The position numbers were made by a program, and so were the translations under genes. The notes under the pieces were generated by a model. The model saw only the letters and a program-made list of their open reading frames with translations, was not told where the DNA came from and searched no databases. 64,000 bases of DNA from Arthrobacter sp. Soil736 (GTDB lineage Bacteria > Actinomycetota > Actinomycetes > Actinomycetales > Micrococcaceae), in assembly GCF_001428005.1 (NCBI RefSeq), contig NZ_LMSB01000010.1, positions 1-64,000 of the forward strand, given 5' to 3'. This document shows, in pieces, positions 28,558-36,910 of the stretch (position 1 is its first letter; the number at the start of each line of letters is the position of its first letter).

Positions 28558-29343
28558 TTGAAAACACGCCTACTGGGAGGCATCGCCGCGCTTGTCGTTG
28601 CAATAATCGGCACGGTCCTTCTCATCACATATGTTCAAAGCGCAGATCAACGGGCAATGGCAGGTACAGAGACCTCCGAGGTCTTCGTGGTACAGAAAGC
28701 CATTCCCGCCGGGACACCCGCCAGCCAACTCAGCGACTCCGTCGCTATGAAGCCGCTCCCGAAGTCCACCCTGACCGAGGGGACCGTTACCGACCTGGCC
28801 GACCTAGGCACTAAAGTAACCGCCGTTTCGCTCGTGCCGGGCGAGCAGCTCCTGTCCAGCCGGATGGTGGACGCCGATGCGTTCCTCGGACCTTCAAGGG
28901 TTGCAGTGCCGGACGGGATGCAGGAGATTTCGATCAAACTCCCCATAGAGCGCGTGGTTGGTGGAAAGATCACCGCCGGCGACTCCGTTGGTGTCTTCAT
29001 TTCACTCCAGGAAGCCTCTACCAACCGCGCAGGAGACACTGCAACTCAGTCCGCAGGCACCCAACTCACCTTCCACAAGGTGCTGGTCACGGCGGCCCAG
29101 TTCAGCAACGGCAGCGCCGCTCAGCCCGACACAGCCAAAGAGGGTCAGACTACAGGCGCACTGAGTTCCGGCAACAGCAACCAAAGCGACGGCACCTACC
29201 TCATTACTTTGGCCCGCAACTCAGTCGACGCCGAGCGACTCGTGTACGCCGTCGAATTCGGCAAAATCTACCTGTCCAAGGAACCGGCTAAAGCAACCGA
29301 AGGAAATACCGTCGTAGTGGACAAGACGAGGGTGTTCCGATGA
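28558..29343 (+). CDS. cpaB: CpaB/RcpC-like pilus assembly protein, locus 1
   Basis: Membrane-anchored Flp assembly protein of 261 residues: one N-terminal helix (GGIAALVVAIIGTVLLITYV), a SAF domain (VFVVQKAIPAGTPASQL, VSLVPGEQLLSSRMV), then the RcpC region (ISIKLPIERVVGGKITAGDS). In Gram-negatives it works with the secretin, which is absent here, so it probably acts at the cell wall or membrane. Starts at TTG 28558 after GGGGAG and overlaps cpaE by 4 bp. Confidence 0.85.
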   Translation: MKTRLLGGIAALVVAIIGTVLLITYVQSADQRAMAGTETSEVFVVQKAIPAGTPASQLSDSVAMKPLPKSTLTEGTVTDLADLGTKVTAVSLVPGEQLLSSRMVDADAFLGPSRVAVPDGMQEISIKLPIERVVGGKITAGDSVGVFISLQEASTNRAGDTATQSAGTQLTFHKVLVTAAQFSNGSAAQPDTAKEGQTTGALSSGNSNQSDGTYLITLARNSVDAERLVYAVEFGKIYLSKEPAKATEGNTVVVDKTRVFR

Positions 29344-30545
29344 GCCGCTTCGTTCTCATCACACCGAACTCCGATTTCGAACGCCGCGTCCGGATGGCCA
29401 CCATCGGAATGCCAGGGTCCCTGCAGTACTTCCCGGCCGACTATCTTCCCCAGGGTCCCGAGGAAGTTCTCAAACAGCTCCTTGGGGAGCCTCCGGAAGT
29501 CTTCATCCTTGGTCCCGGATTGCCGGAGTGTGACTCCCTGAAGTTTGCGTCAGTTATGGATCTCCAGTACCCCGAGATCAGCATGATTCTGGTCGCTAGC
29601 GAATCCTCCGATATCGCCGTCCAGGCAATGCGGGCCGGAGTGCGGGATCTTCTTGACCCCTCAGCTGAGGCGGATCACATCCGCATCATCGTGGAGCGGG
29701 CAAGCCTCGCAGCGGCTGGTCGACGTCGCGGTCTTGCCCCCAGCAGCTCCGAGCACCACGAACACGCCGAAGGCGGACGCATAATTGCCGTCATCTCCCC
29801 CAAAGGGGGCGTGGGCAAGACTACCGTGGCGACCAACCTCGCCGTCGGCCTCGGCAAAATCGCACCCATGGGTGTAGTTATTGTGGACCTTGACCTCCAG
29901 TTCGGCGATGTGGCCAGCGGTCTCATGCTGGAGCCGCAGCACACCATCACTGACGCTGTGGTGGGCGCCGCGAGCCAGGATTCGATGGTCCTCAAGACGT
30001 ACCTCACCGTGCATTCGGCGGGACTCTACGCCCTGTGTGCTCCGAGGAATCCAGTGGAAATGGACCGTATCACTGCTGAGAACGTCACCCACCTCCTCAA
30101 TCAGTTGCGGCAGGAATTCCAATACGTCGTTGTTGACACGGCCCCGGGACTGGGTGAACACGTTCTTGCAACGTTGGACCTGGCTTCGGACGCCGTGTGG
30201 ATCTGCGGCATGGATATTCCAAGCATCCGGGGCCTGCGCACCGGGAGCCAGATCCTGGCCGAGCTGAATCTCCTCCCAGAATGCCGGCACGTTGTGCTAA
30301 ACATGGCCGATCGCCGGACTGGTTTGACGTTGCGCGACGTGGAAGCGACTATCGGCGCACCGGTGGACGTGGTGCTGCCGCGGTCACGCAGCCTTCCGTT
30401 TTCCACCAACAAGGGTGTGCCGGTTCTCCAGGACGGCGGCCGAGACCCCGCGGCAAAGGGCCTCCAGCACCTCGTAGACCGTTTCAAACCCAATTGGGAA
30501 GCCAGACCTCATAAGAAGTTGCATCGAAGGGCGGTAGTGCAGTGA
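29340..30545 (+). CDS. cpaE: CpaE/TadZ-like ATPase, locus 1
   Basis: MinD/ParA-type ATPase that localises Tad machinery in other bacteria. Residues 1-125 form a degenerate receiver-like domain. Residues 148-390 form the ATPase with deviant Walker A KGGVGKT at 155-161 and VVIVDLDLQFGDVASGL. The 401-residue protein starts by ATGA overlap with cpaB and ends overlapping the cpaF start by 4 bp, so the three are translationally coupled. Confidence 0.88.
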   Translation: MSRFVLITPNSDFERRVRMATIGMPGSLQYFPADYLPQGPEEVLKQLLGEPPEVFILGPGLPECDSLKFASVMDLQYPEISMILVASESSDIAVQAMRAGVRDLLDPSAEADHIRIIVERASLAAAGRRRGLAPSSSEHHEHAEGGRIIAVISPKGGVGKTTVATNLAVGLGKIAPMGVVIVDLDLQFGDVASGLMLEPQHTITDAVVGAASQDSMVLKTYLTVHSAGLYALCAPRNPVEMDRITAENVTHLLNQLRQEFQYVVVDTAPGLGEHVLATLDLASDAVWICGMDIPSIRGLRTGSQILAELNLLPECRHVVLNMADRRTGLTLRDVEATIGAPVDVVLPRSRSLPFSTNKGVPVLQDGGRDPAAKGLQHLVDRFKPNWEARPHKKLHRRAVVQ

Positions 30546-32026
30546 ACCTCTCACGTAGGCTCGAGAAAGTGCGCGGCAACGAGTCGCCGTCAGCCATCAC
30601 CGAAGGAGCACCACCAAATTCCTTCACGGCTTCGAATGGATCCAATGAGCCAGTGACCCTTGGCCGTATACACGAAGCCAAGTCGGCCGAGACCGCCAGC
30701 GCCGTGGACCTGGTGGAACTGACGCAGACGGGTGCCGTTGCCAGCGGGGCACTCGGCGCCCTCAAGGAGCGGGCCAGCCAGGCGCTCTACGAACGCCTTG
30801 GAGCGCGCATCACTGACTCCTCACTCGAGGAGGCCGAGCTCCATCAATACGTCAAGGACGAACTCAAAATCGTCGTCGATGAGGAGCAAGTTCCGCTCAC
30901 CTCGTCGGAGCGTCAGAGGCTGACTCGAGAGATCATTGACGACGTGTTGGGCCACGGACCAATCCAGCGGTTCCTCGACGACCCATCAGTTACCGAAGTT
31001 ATGGTCAACCGCTATGACCAGGTGTACGTGGAGCGTGACGGCAAGCTCTCCATGACGGACACTAAGTTTGCTTCCGACGATGCTCTGCGGAGGGTCATCG
31101 AACGGATTGTGTCGAAGGTCGGCCGACGGATTGATGAATCATCGCCGCTGGTGGATGCACGCCTTGCAGACGGTTCCCGCGTCAACGCCATCATCCCGCC
31201 ATTGGCAGTCAACGGACCTGCCCTTACTATCCGTAAGTTCGGGCGCGATGCGCTGACGGTCCAAAAACTCATCGCCTTTGGCAGTCTGTCCCCGGAGATG
31301 GCTGAACTGCTCCACGCCTGTGTCCTGGCCCGCTTGAACATCATCGTCTCGGGAGGTACCGGAACTGGCAAGACCACACTCCTCAATGCGCTCTCTTCCT
31401 TTATTCCGGTTTCGGACCGCATCGTAACGATTGAGGACGCCGTTGAACTCCAACTACAGCAGGACCACGTGGTCAGGCTGGAGAGCAGGCCGCCCAACAT
31501 TGAAGGCAAAGGCGAGGTTGCAATCCGCGACCTCGTCCGGAACTCCCTTCGAATGCGTCCTGACCGCATCGTCGTCGGCGAAGTACGTGGAGGGGAATGT
31601 CTAGACATGTTGCAGGCCATGAACACTGGCCACGACGGATCTCTTTCCACTGTTCACGCCAACTCTCCCAGGGACGCCATTGCCCGCCTGGAGACTCTTG
31701 TGCTGATGGCTGGCATGGACATCCCGCTCCGGGCAGTGCGGGAACAGGTGGCCTCGGCCGTGAACCTCATCGTTCACATTTCGAGGCTCCGGGACGGAAC
31801 ACGTCGGGTTACGCACATCACGGAGGTCCAAGGAATGGAAGGGGAGATCGTCACCCTTCAGGATGCCTTTGTCTTCGACTATTCGGCCGGGGTAGATGCC
31901 AATGGCCGCTTCTTGGGCAAACCGGTCCCGACGGGCGTGAGGCCACGCTTCACCGACAGGTTCGCTGAACTCGGTATCCCCATCTCGCCCCACGTCTTCG
32001 GGGCCCAGCCAGTCAGGAGCCGGTAG
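30542..32026 (+). CDS. cpaF: CpaF/TadA secretion ATPase, locus 1
   Basis: Hexameric type II/IV secretion ATPase that powers Flp pilus extension, 494 residues. After a variable 70-residue N-terminus comes the N-terminal domain with VTEVMVNRYDQVYVERDGK, Walker [12 protein letters not shown] at 271-281, the catalytic Glu region [13 protein letters not shown], Walker [15 protein letters not shown] and the His box [13 protein letters not shown]. Starts at GTG 30542. Confidence 0.93.
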   Translation: MNLSRRLEKVRGNESPSAITEGAPPNSFTASNGSNEPVTLGRIHEAKSAETASAVDLVELTQTGAVASGALGALKERASQALYERLGARITDSSLEEAELHQYVKDELKIVVDEEQVPLTSSERQRLTREIIDDVLGHGPIQRFLDDPSVTEVMVNRYDQVYVERDGKLSMTDTKFASDDALRRVIERIVSKVGRRIDESSPLVDARLADGSRVNAIIPPLAVNGPALTIRKFGRDALTVQKLIAFGSLSPEMAELLHACVLARLNIIVSGGTGTGKTTLLNALSSFIPVSDRIVTIEDAVELQLQQDHVVRLESRPPNIEGKGEVAIRDLVRNSLRMRPDRIVVGEVRGGECLDMLQAMNTGHDGSLSTVHANSPRDAIARLETLVLMAGMDIPLRAVREQVASAVNLIVHISRLRDGTRRVTHITEVQGMEGEIVTLQDAFVFDYSAGVDANGRFLGKPVPTGVRPRFTDRFAELGIPISPHVFGAQPVRSR

Positions 32027-32028
32027 CC

Positions 32029-32982
32029 ATGGCCGCCGCCGACTTGCCGGTCGGCCTGTTCGTGGGTGGGCTGTTCCTGGTCTACCTCTCACTCGGCCTG
32101 GTATTCGGAGTAGTTCTGAAGGGCCGAGCGGGGGTCCCCCTCTCGCGGAGACGCCCTGATGCCGTTTCTCAATCCACCGGTCTGACCCGACTGACCGACC
32201 ATGCCGTGGGGGCACTCAACCGCGGCCTCAAGAAGAGGCCTGCCGGGTTCCTCAACCGCCAAAAGCTGGAACAGGCAGGGCTCAACAAGGAGCCGGGCGA
32301 CTACCTGCTAATGGCCGGAGCGATAACGCTGGCTGCGGCCGTGCTGGGATACGTCCTCGGTGGTCTGGGGATCAGTATCCTGTCATTTCTGCTGGCACCG
32401 TTCCTGCTCTACCTTCTCTTGAACATGCTCATCGCACGGCGTCGCCGGAAGTTCGATAGCCAGGTGCCGGATACTCTCCAGATGTTTTCCGGCGGGCTCC
32501 GAGCCGGCCACAGCCTCCTGAGAGCAATCGATGCTGCGGCTCAAGAGAACGAGGCACCTATGGCTGAGGAGCTGAGCCGTATTGTCAACGAAACGAGAAT
32601 CGGCCGCGACCTGGGTGAATCTTTGGAGGACGTGGCCAACAGAACAGCCAGCGAGGACTTTCAGGGGATTGCTCAGGCCATTGAAATCCATCGCGAGGTA
32701 GGTGGCGACCTTGCTGAAGTCCTGGATCACGTGGGTGAAACAATCCGGGACAGAAATCAGGTGAGAGGACAGGTGCGCGCCTTGAGCGCGGAAGGCCGCA
32801 TCTCGGCCCTTGTCCTGATGGCATTGCCGATCCTGATGTTTGTCGGCCTAGTGATCTTCAATCCGACTTACGCTCGAGTTTTCACCACCACGGTTATCGG
32901 ATTCGTCATGGTGGGTGCAGCCATTGTCCTAATGTCCATCGGTGGGCTTTGGCTCAGCCGCATCATCAAGCCGAAGTACTAG
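32029..32982 (+). CDS. tadB: TadB-like membrane platform protein, locus 1
   Basis: Type II secretion F-family inner membrane protein forming the platform for the CpaF ATPase. 317 residues with two N-terminal hydrophobic segments around residues 5-30 and 90-135, a cytoplasmic T2SSF core (SGGLRAGHSLLRAIDAAAQE, ETRIGRDLGESLEDVANR), and two C-terminal helices ending SRIIKPKY. It starts 2 nt after the cpaF stop. Confidence 0.9.
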   Translation: MAAADLPVGLFVGGLFLVYLSLGLVFGVVLKGRAGVPLSRRRPDAVSQSTGLTRLTDHAVGALNRGLKKRPAGFLNRQKLEQAGLNKEPGDYLLMAGAITLAAAVLGYVLGGLGISILSFLLAPFLLYLLLNMLIARRRRKFDSQVPDTLQMFSGGLRAGHSLLRAIDAAAQENEAPMAEELSRIVNETRIGRDLGESLEDVANRTASEDFQGIAQAIEIHREVGGDLAEVLDHVGETIRDRNQVRGQVRALSAEGRISALVLMALPILMFVGLVIFNPTYARVFTTTVIGFVMVGAAIVLMSIGGLWLSRIIKPKY

Positions 32983-32994
32983 GGGGCAGAAGAA

Positions 32995-33870
32995 ATGCAA
33001 CCCATTGCACTCGCAGCCATCTTGGCAATTGTCCTTCCAATGTCCGGCATGATCTGGCTGGCGTTCACGGCAGACCGGGCCGGACTCCGCAATATTCAGG
33101 CAAACCTCGGCCTCCTGTCAAACCAAGCCACCCAGTCGCTAAACGTCAATGAGCAGTTCGCTAAACTGTCCCGTCGATTGACGCCTCACAGCTATGAAGC
33201 GTGGCTGGACAAGCAGTTGGCCGGAGTGGGGCGGCCCAAGAAGTGGCCGCTGGCCAGAATCATCATGATCAAGCCCCTGCTCGCGTTCGGCGGGGCGGTC
33301 CTTGGACTTCTCGTGTTTCTCGGAGCGCCTTCTGCCGGAAGGTTCATGCTTTGCTTAGGTATCGCGGCATTATGCTACTTCCTCCCGGACATCCTCCTTC
33401 GCAACCGGGCGCAGAAGCGCCGTGAGGAAATCCGGCTGGAGCTTCCCAATGCGCTTGACCAGATGTTGATATCCGTTCAGGCCGGCCTCGGCTTCGAGAC
33501 CGCTATGGGCCGTGCTGGTGAAAACGGCCGCGGACCGCTCGCCGATGAGCTGATCAGGACGTTGCAGGACATCCAGGTGGGCCGGTCCCGGAAGGAAGCC
33601 TACCTGTCCCTCTCCGAGCGGGTGGATGTTCCTGACGTGCGCAGCTTCGTTCGGGCCGTAGTCCAGGCGGACACCTATGGCATTGCCATCGTGGGCGTAC
33701 TGAAGATGCAAGCCAAGGACATGAGGATCAAGCGGCGGCAGCGAGCAGAAGAGCATGCAATGAAGATGCCGGTAAAGATGCTCTTCCCACTGATCTTCTT
33801 CATCCTTCCCACGCTGTTCATCGTGTTGCTGGGGCCGGCCGTGCTCCAGATCCTGGCCGTATTTTCCTAG
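32995..33870 (+). CDS. tadC: TadC-like membrane platform protein, locus 1
   Basis: Second T2SSF-domain platform protein, 291 residues. The core has LPNALDQMLISVQAGLGFET, AMGRAGENGRGPLADELIRT and FVRAVVQADTYGIAIVGVLK. The C-terminal helix is MLFPLIFFILPTLFIVLLGP. It partners TadB in the membrane and follows it at 12 nt with GGGGG upstream. Confidence 0.9.
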   Translation: MQPIALAAILAIVLPMSGMIWLAFTADRAGLRNIQANLGLLSNQATQSLNVNEQFAKLSRRLTPHSYEAWLDKQLAGVGRPKKWPLARIIMIKPLLAFGGAVLGLLVFLGAPSAGRFMLCLGIAALCYFLPDILLRNRAQKRREEIRLELPNALDQMLISVQAGLGFETAMGRAGENGRGPLADELIRTLQDIQVGRSRKEAYLSLSERVDVPDVRSFVRAVVQADTYGIAIVGVLKMQAKDMRIKRRQRAEEHAMKMPVKMLFPLIFFILPTLFIVLLGPAVLQILAVFS

Positions 33871-33878
33871 GGGGAACC

Positions 33879-34094
33879 ATGTTTCATCAACTTTCAAGCC
33901 GGCTAATGCGCCTCGCCAGCGCCCTGAGGGCCCTCGTTCATGACCAACGTGGGGCGACGGCCACGGAGTACGGGATCCTGGTCTCGTTCCTGGCACTTGC
34001 GCTCGTCCTAGGCGTGACAGCCTTCGGACAGGCCCTCAACCTCCACTACATGGGTATGACTGCCAGCCTCAAGGCTGCTCTCGGAATTCCGTAA
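33879..34094 (+). CDS. flp: Flp pilin 3
   Basis: A 71-residue Flp prepilin at the 3' end of locus 1. Cleavage is predicted after Gly25 in HDQRG|ATATEYGILVSF, leaving Glu30-Tyr31 at mature positions 5 and 6. The leader is longer and more basic than in pilins 1 and 2, and the C-terminus (HYMGMTASLKAALGIP) differs. Its place after tadC suggests a minor pilin made at the level of the machinery. Confidence 0.88.
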   Translation: MFHQLSSRLMRLASALRALVHDQRGATATEYGILVSFLALALVLGVTAFGQALNLHYMGMTASLKAALGIP

Positions 34095-34137
34095 ACCCGA
34101 ATAGCACGACACAGCGCCTTCTGGCGCTCCAAAGACC

Positions 34138-34173
34138 GGACCCCCTCGGATCCCAGAGCCGAGGGGGTCCCTT
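34138..34173 (+). terminator. Terminator of Tad locus 1
   Basis: Ggaccccctcgg (34138-34149) pairs with ccgagggggtcc (34159-34170), followed by a short T-rich run. A strong GC stem 44 nt after flp3 marks the end of locus 1 and isolates locus 2. Confidence 0.85.
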
Positions 34174-34210
34174 TGTGCGCCCGCGAGTGCTGCGAATTGC
34201 CCGCAAAATG

Positions 34211-34266
34211 CAGGGTTGGCACAGCGGGAGCGCAGGAAACGCGCAGGTTGGTCAGGGTTGGCACAG
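34211..34266. promoter_or_regulatory. Paired 14-bp direct repeats upstream of flp4
   Basis: Cagggttggcacag occurs identically at 34211-34224 and 34253-34266. The spacing is 42 bp, about four helical turns, so both copies face the same side of the DNA. They lie about 100 bp before the flp4 ATG, in the likely promoter region of Tad locus 2. A possible -10 element, tataga, is at 34315-34320. Read as a candidate activator or repressor site pair. Confidence 0.5.
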
Positions 34267-34366
34267 GATGATGCAAGAACCGTAACCCCGGGCGTCTTAC
34301 GTTGCTAACTTTTTTATAGAGCTGGTGTAGGGCCAGCTTCTCCCTCACTCGCTCAGGAGTATCAAA

Positions 34367-34591
34367 ATGTTTGCTTTCTTCTCAAACGCCGCAGCTCGTA
34401 TCCGCCGCGAAGAGAAGGGCGCCACTGCCGTCGAATACGGCATCATGGTCGCCCTCATCGCCGTCGTCATTATCGCAGCAGTCACGCTTCTGGGTGGCGG
34501 CATGAAAGACACGTTCACGCAGGTACAGTGCTCCATCAATGGCGGCACTTTCACTGCTGCCACCGCAGCCGGCACCGCGACCTGCGCCTAA
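34367..34591 (+). CDS. flp: Flp pilin 4
   Basis: First gene of locus 2, a 74-residue Flp prepilin with AGGAG before the ATG. Cleavage after Gly18 in REEKG|ATAVEYGIMVAL leaves Glu23-Tyr24 at mature positions 5 and 6. Unlike pilins 1-3 it has a C-terminal extension with Cys55 and Cys73 (QCSINGGTF and GTATCA) that could form an intramolecular disulfide loop. Probably the major pilin of locus 2. Confidence 0.9.
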   Translation: MFAFFSNAAARIRREEKGATAVEYGIMVALIAVVIIAAVTLLGGGMKDTFTQVQCSINGGTFTAATAAGTATCA

Positions 34592-34635
34592 TGCGGTGAT
34601 TTAGGGCTCTGCTGAGCCCATCTCATGCCCCTATC

Positions 34636-34675
34636 CACGAGGTGGTGGTGGCCGTCAGGCCGCCGCCACCTCGTG
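34636..34675 (+). terminator. Attenuator-like hairpin after flp4
   Basis: An 18-bp stem (arms 34636-34653 and 34658-34675, left arm starting cacgaggtgg) with two G-U wobbles and a gtca loop lies between flp4 and the locus 2 tadE gene. It repeats the pilin-then-hairpin arrangement of locus 1. Confidence 0.7.
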
Positions 34676-34709
34676 CATACGACGATCGGCATATCTGGAA
34701 GGCAGTCAA

Positions 34710-35084
34710 GTGTCGAAGTCATTGGAGCGTGGCGCAGTCGCGGTTGAGTTCGCACTCTTGGCACCCATCCTCATCATGCTGCTGCTCGGAATCATGGAGT
34801 TCGGACGCGCATACAACGTTCAAGTAACGCTAACAAATGCTGCCCGCGAGGGAGTACGCGCCATGGCAATCAACAACAGCCAAACCACGGCCCGGGCGGC
34901 GGCCAAAAATGCCGCAACTCAGATAAGACCGGCCCTGGCGGACGGCAACATCGCCTTCAGTGCGGCGAACTGCGCTGTAGGCTCCCAGATGACGGTGACC
35001 ATCAGCTACTCACTCAGCACCATGACCGGCATCGCCGGCCCCTTTGCCATGACTGGAATAGGAACCATGCTGTGCGGCGGTTAG
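34710..35084 (+). CDS. tadE: TadE-like pseudopilin, locus 2
   Basis: Counterpart of the locus 1 tadE, 124 residues. Motif LERGAVAVEFALLAPILIML with Gly before the cleavage point and Glu at mature position 5, then FGRAYNVQVTLTNAAREGVR, and a C-terminus ending MLCGG like its paralogue (MQCGG). GTG 34710 follows GGAAGG. It overlaps the next gene by 13 nt. Confidence 0.85.
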   Translation: MSKSLERGAVAVEFALLAPILIMLLLGIMEFGRAYNVQVTLTNAAREGVRAMAINNSQTTARAAAKNAATQIRPALADGNIAFSAANCAVGSQMTVTISYSLSTMTGIAGPFAMTGIGTMLCGG

Positions 35085-36091
35085 CAGCGGATGATGGCGA
35101 ACGCGGCGCGATCAGTGTGATTGTCGCCATCCTGATGGTGGTGCTGCTCGGCTTCGCCGCCATCTCGATTGACGTCGCGATGCTCTACTCCGAGCGGGCC
35201 CAATTGCAGAACGGTTCGGATGCGGTTGCCCTGATGATGGCGCAGAGATGCGCCAGAAACGATGCCGATGAAAATTGTGCCGTCACCGCTCCCCTGGCTG
35301 CAGACCTCGTCAACAATAACGCCGTTGATGGCCTGAGCAACGTTGAGTCCATCGCTCTGGATAAGGCGAACCGAACCGTCAAGGTCACGGCCGGCGCGAA
35401 CGAAACCGGAAACGCTCCGAACAGCGTATCCCTATTCTTCGCACGGGTCTTTGGCATTCCAAGCGCCGAAGTGGTTGCCAGCTCAAATGTGAGGTGGGGC
35501 AGCCCCGTGAAGGGAACGACCCCATTTCCGATCACAGTTTCAATTTGCCAGGTCCGGGGCCAGACCGGTGTCATGCAGCTTCTTCAGTTGCATGGCAAGA
35601 ATGCCAATGCTGACTGCTTTTATGGCCCGTCCGGCGCGGCGGTCGAAGGCGGATTCGGGGGTCTTCAGCAGGATGCTGCAGTTTGTGGAGCCACCATTGA
35701 CATTGCCACGAGCAAAGCCGGCGGAGACACCGGCAACAATCCTCCGCAGCACTGCGAGGCGACGCTGAACAGCTGGGCCGCGGACATCAACGCGGGCAAA
35801 GACGTCATCCTGTTGTTGCCAATTTTCAATGCCGTGACTGGCACGGGTACTAACGCAGTCTTTGGATTGACAACGTTCGCAGCTTTCGAAGTCGAGGGAT
35901 GGAAAGTTGGATCGACCGGGCTGCCCTATACCTTCCACAACCGATCGCCCGACGTGCCCTCCACCTTGGAATGCAAGGAACCATGCCGCGGCATCATTGG
36001 AACGTTCGTCGAGTATGTTTCCTTGGCCGATGGCTACACCCTGGGCCCAGTTAACCCAGATGGCGCCACGGTCGTCGAATTGACCAGTTAG
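35072..36091 (+). CDS. tadG: TadG-like pilus-assembly protein, locus 2
   Basis: A 339-residue paralogue of the locus 1 TadG-like protein. N-terminal ERGAISVIVAILMVVLLGFA and DVAMLYSERAQLQNGSDAVA match the family signature, then a Cys-containing extracytoplasmic region. Starts at GTG 35072 inside tadE, with the same 13-nt overlap as in locus 1. The C-terminal half is poorly conserved between the copies. Confidence 0.78.
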   Translation: MRRLAADDGERGAISVIVAILMVVLLGFAAISIDVAMLYSERAQLQNGSDAVALMMAQRCARNDADENCAVTAPLAADLVNNNAVDGLSNVESIALDKANRTVKVTAGANETGNAPNSVSLFFARVFGIPSAEVVASSNVRWGSPVKGTTPFPITVSICQVRGQTGVMQLLQLHGKNANADCFYGPSGAAVEGGFGGLQQDAAVCGATIDIATSKAGGDTGNNPPQHCEATLNSWAADINAGKDVILLLPIFNAVTGTGTNAVFGLTTFAAFEVEGWKVGSTGLPYTFHNRSPDVPSTLECKEPCRGIIGTFVEYVSLADGYTLGPVNPDGATVVELTS

Positions 36092-36133
36092 TTCAATGCA
36101 TTTCAGTGAATCAAAATCCCCCAGGAGCAGTTA

Positions 36134-36910
36134 GTGAAGTCTCGGTTGTTGGCAGGAGCGGCAGCGGTAATCCTCGCCATCCTCGGCGCCATGCTGGTGG
36201 TTTCCTACGCCCAAGGCGCGGACCAGCGTGCCGTCAAGAACATGGAACCCGTGGATGTGCTCGTGGTGAAGACAGCGATCCCTGCCGGAACACCGGTCGA
36301 ATCAATGACCGCCTCGCTGGCCACTAAGCAGCTGCCTGCAGCGGCAGTGAGCGAATCCTCGTTGAAGTCGCTTGACGAGTCCAAAGGCAAGGTTGCAGCC
36401 GTAGATCTTGTTCCCGGCGAACAACTCGTGGCCGAACGCCTCGTTGCTCCTGACGAACTGAAGGTCCAGGGGTCCGTTGAAATACCTGCCGGGCTCCAGG
36501 AAGTCTCCTTCCAGCTAGAGCCGGACCGTGTAGTAGGCGGACGACTGGCCCCTGGCGACCATGTGGGCGTTTTCGTTTCCATGGACAAAGGCGGCCTGGA
36601 AGACAAGGCAGACAAGGAAACCACTAAGCTGACCGTTCACAAGGCGCTTGTCACTGCCGTCCAGCGTTCGCCCGAAGCGGCCCCGACGGCGGTGCCTGCG
36701 CCCTCGGCGAGCGCCGATCCGAACGCTGCCAATCCTCAGGACACCACTCTTCCGGTCGGCTCACTCATGTTGACAGTGGCTGTCAGCGATGTGGACGCCG
36801 CTAAGATCATCTTCGCCGCAGAGTACGGCAAGATGTGGCTTAGCAAGGAGCCCACCAACGCAAAGAACAGCGGCCCCCGGATCATTCAGCGGAGTGAGGT
36901 CTACAAGTGA
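36134..36910 (+). CDS. cpaB: CpaB/RcpC-like pilus assembly protein, locus 2
   Basis: A 258-residue paralogue of the locus 1 CpaB. One N-terminal helix (AAAVILAILGAMLVVSYAQG), SAF domain (VLVVKTAIPAGTPVESM, VDLVPGEQLVAERLV), RcpC core (VSFQLEPDRVVGGRLAPGDH) and a Pro/Ala-rich insertion near residue 190. GTG 36134 follows AGGAG. It overlaps cpaE by 4 bp. Confidence 0.85.
   Translation: MKSRLLAGAAAVILAILGAMLVVSYAQGADQRAVKNMEPVDVLVVKTAIPAGTPVESMTASLATKQLPAAAVSESSLKSLDESKGKVAAVDLVPGEQLVAERLVAPDELKVQGSVEIPAGLQEVSFQLEPDRVVGGRLAPGDHVGVFVSMDKGGLEDKADKETTKLTVHKALVTAVQRSPEAAPTAVPAPSASADPNAANPQDTTLPVGSLMLTVAVSDVDAAKIIFAAEYGKMWLSKEPTNAKNSGPRIIQRSEVYK

Noticed and set aside
34255-34277. Sigma-54-like promoter (TGGCAC then TGC) upstream of flp4
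   Set aside because: The GG-to-GC distance is 11 bp rather than 10, the -12 element is poor, and actinobacteria generally lack sigma-54.
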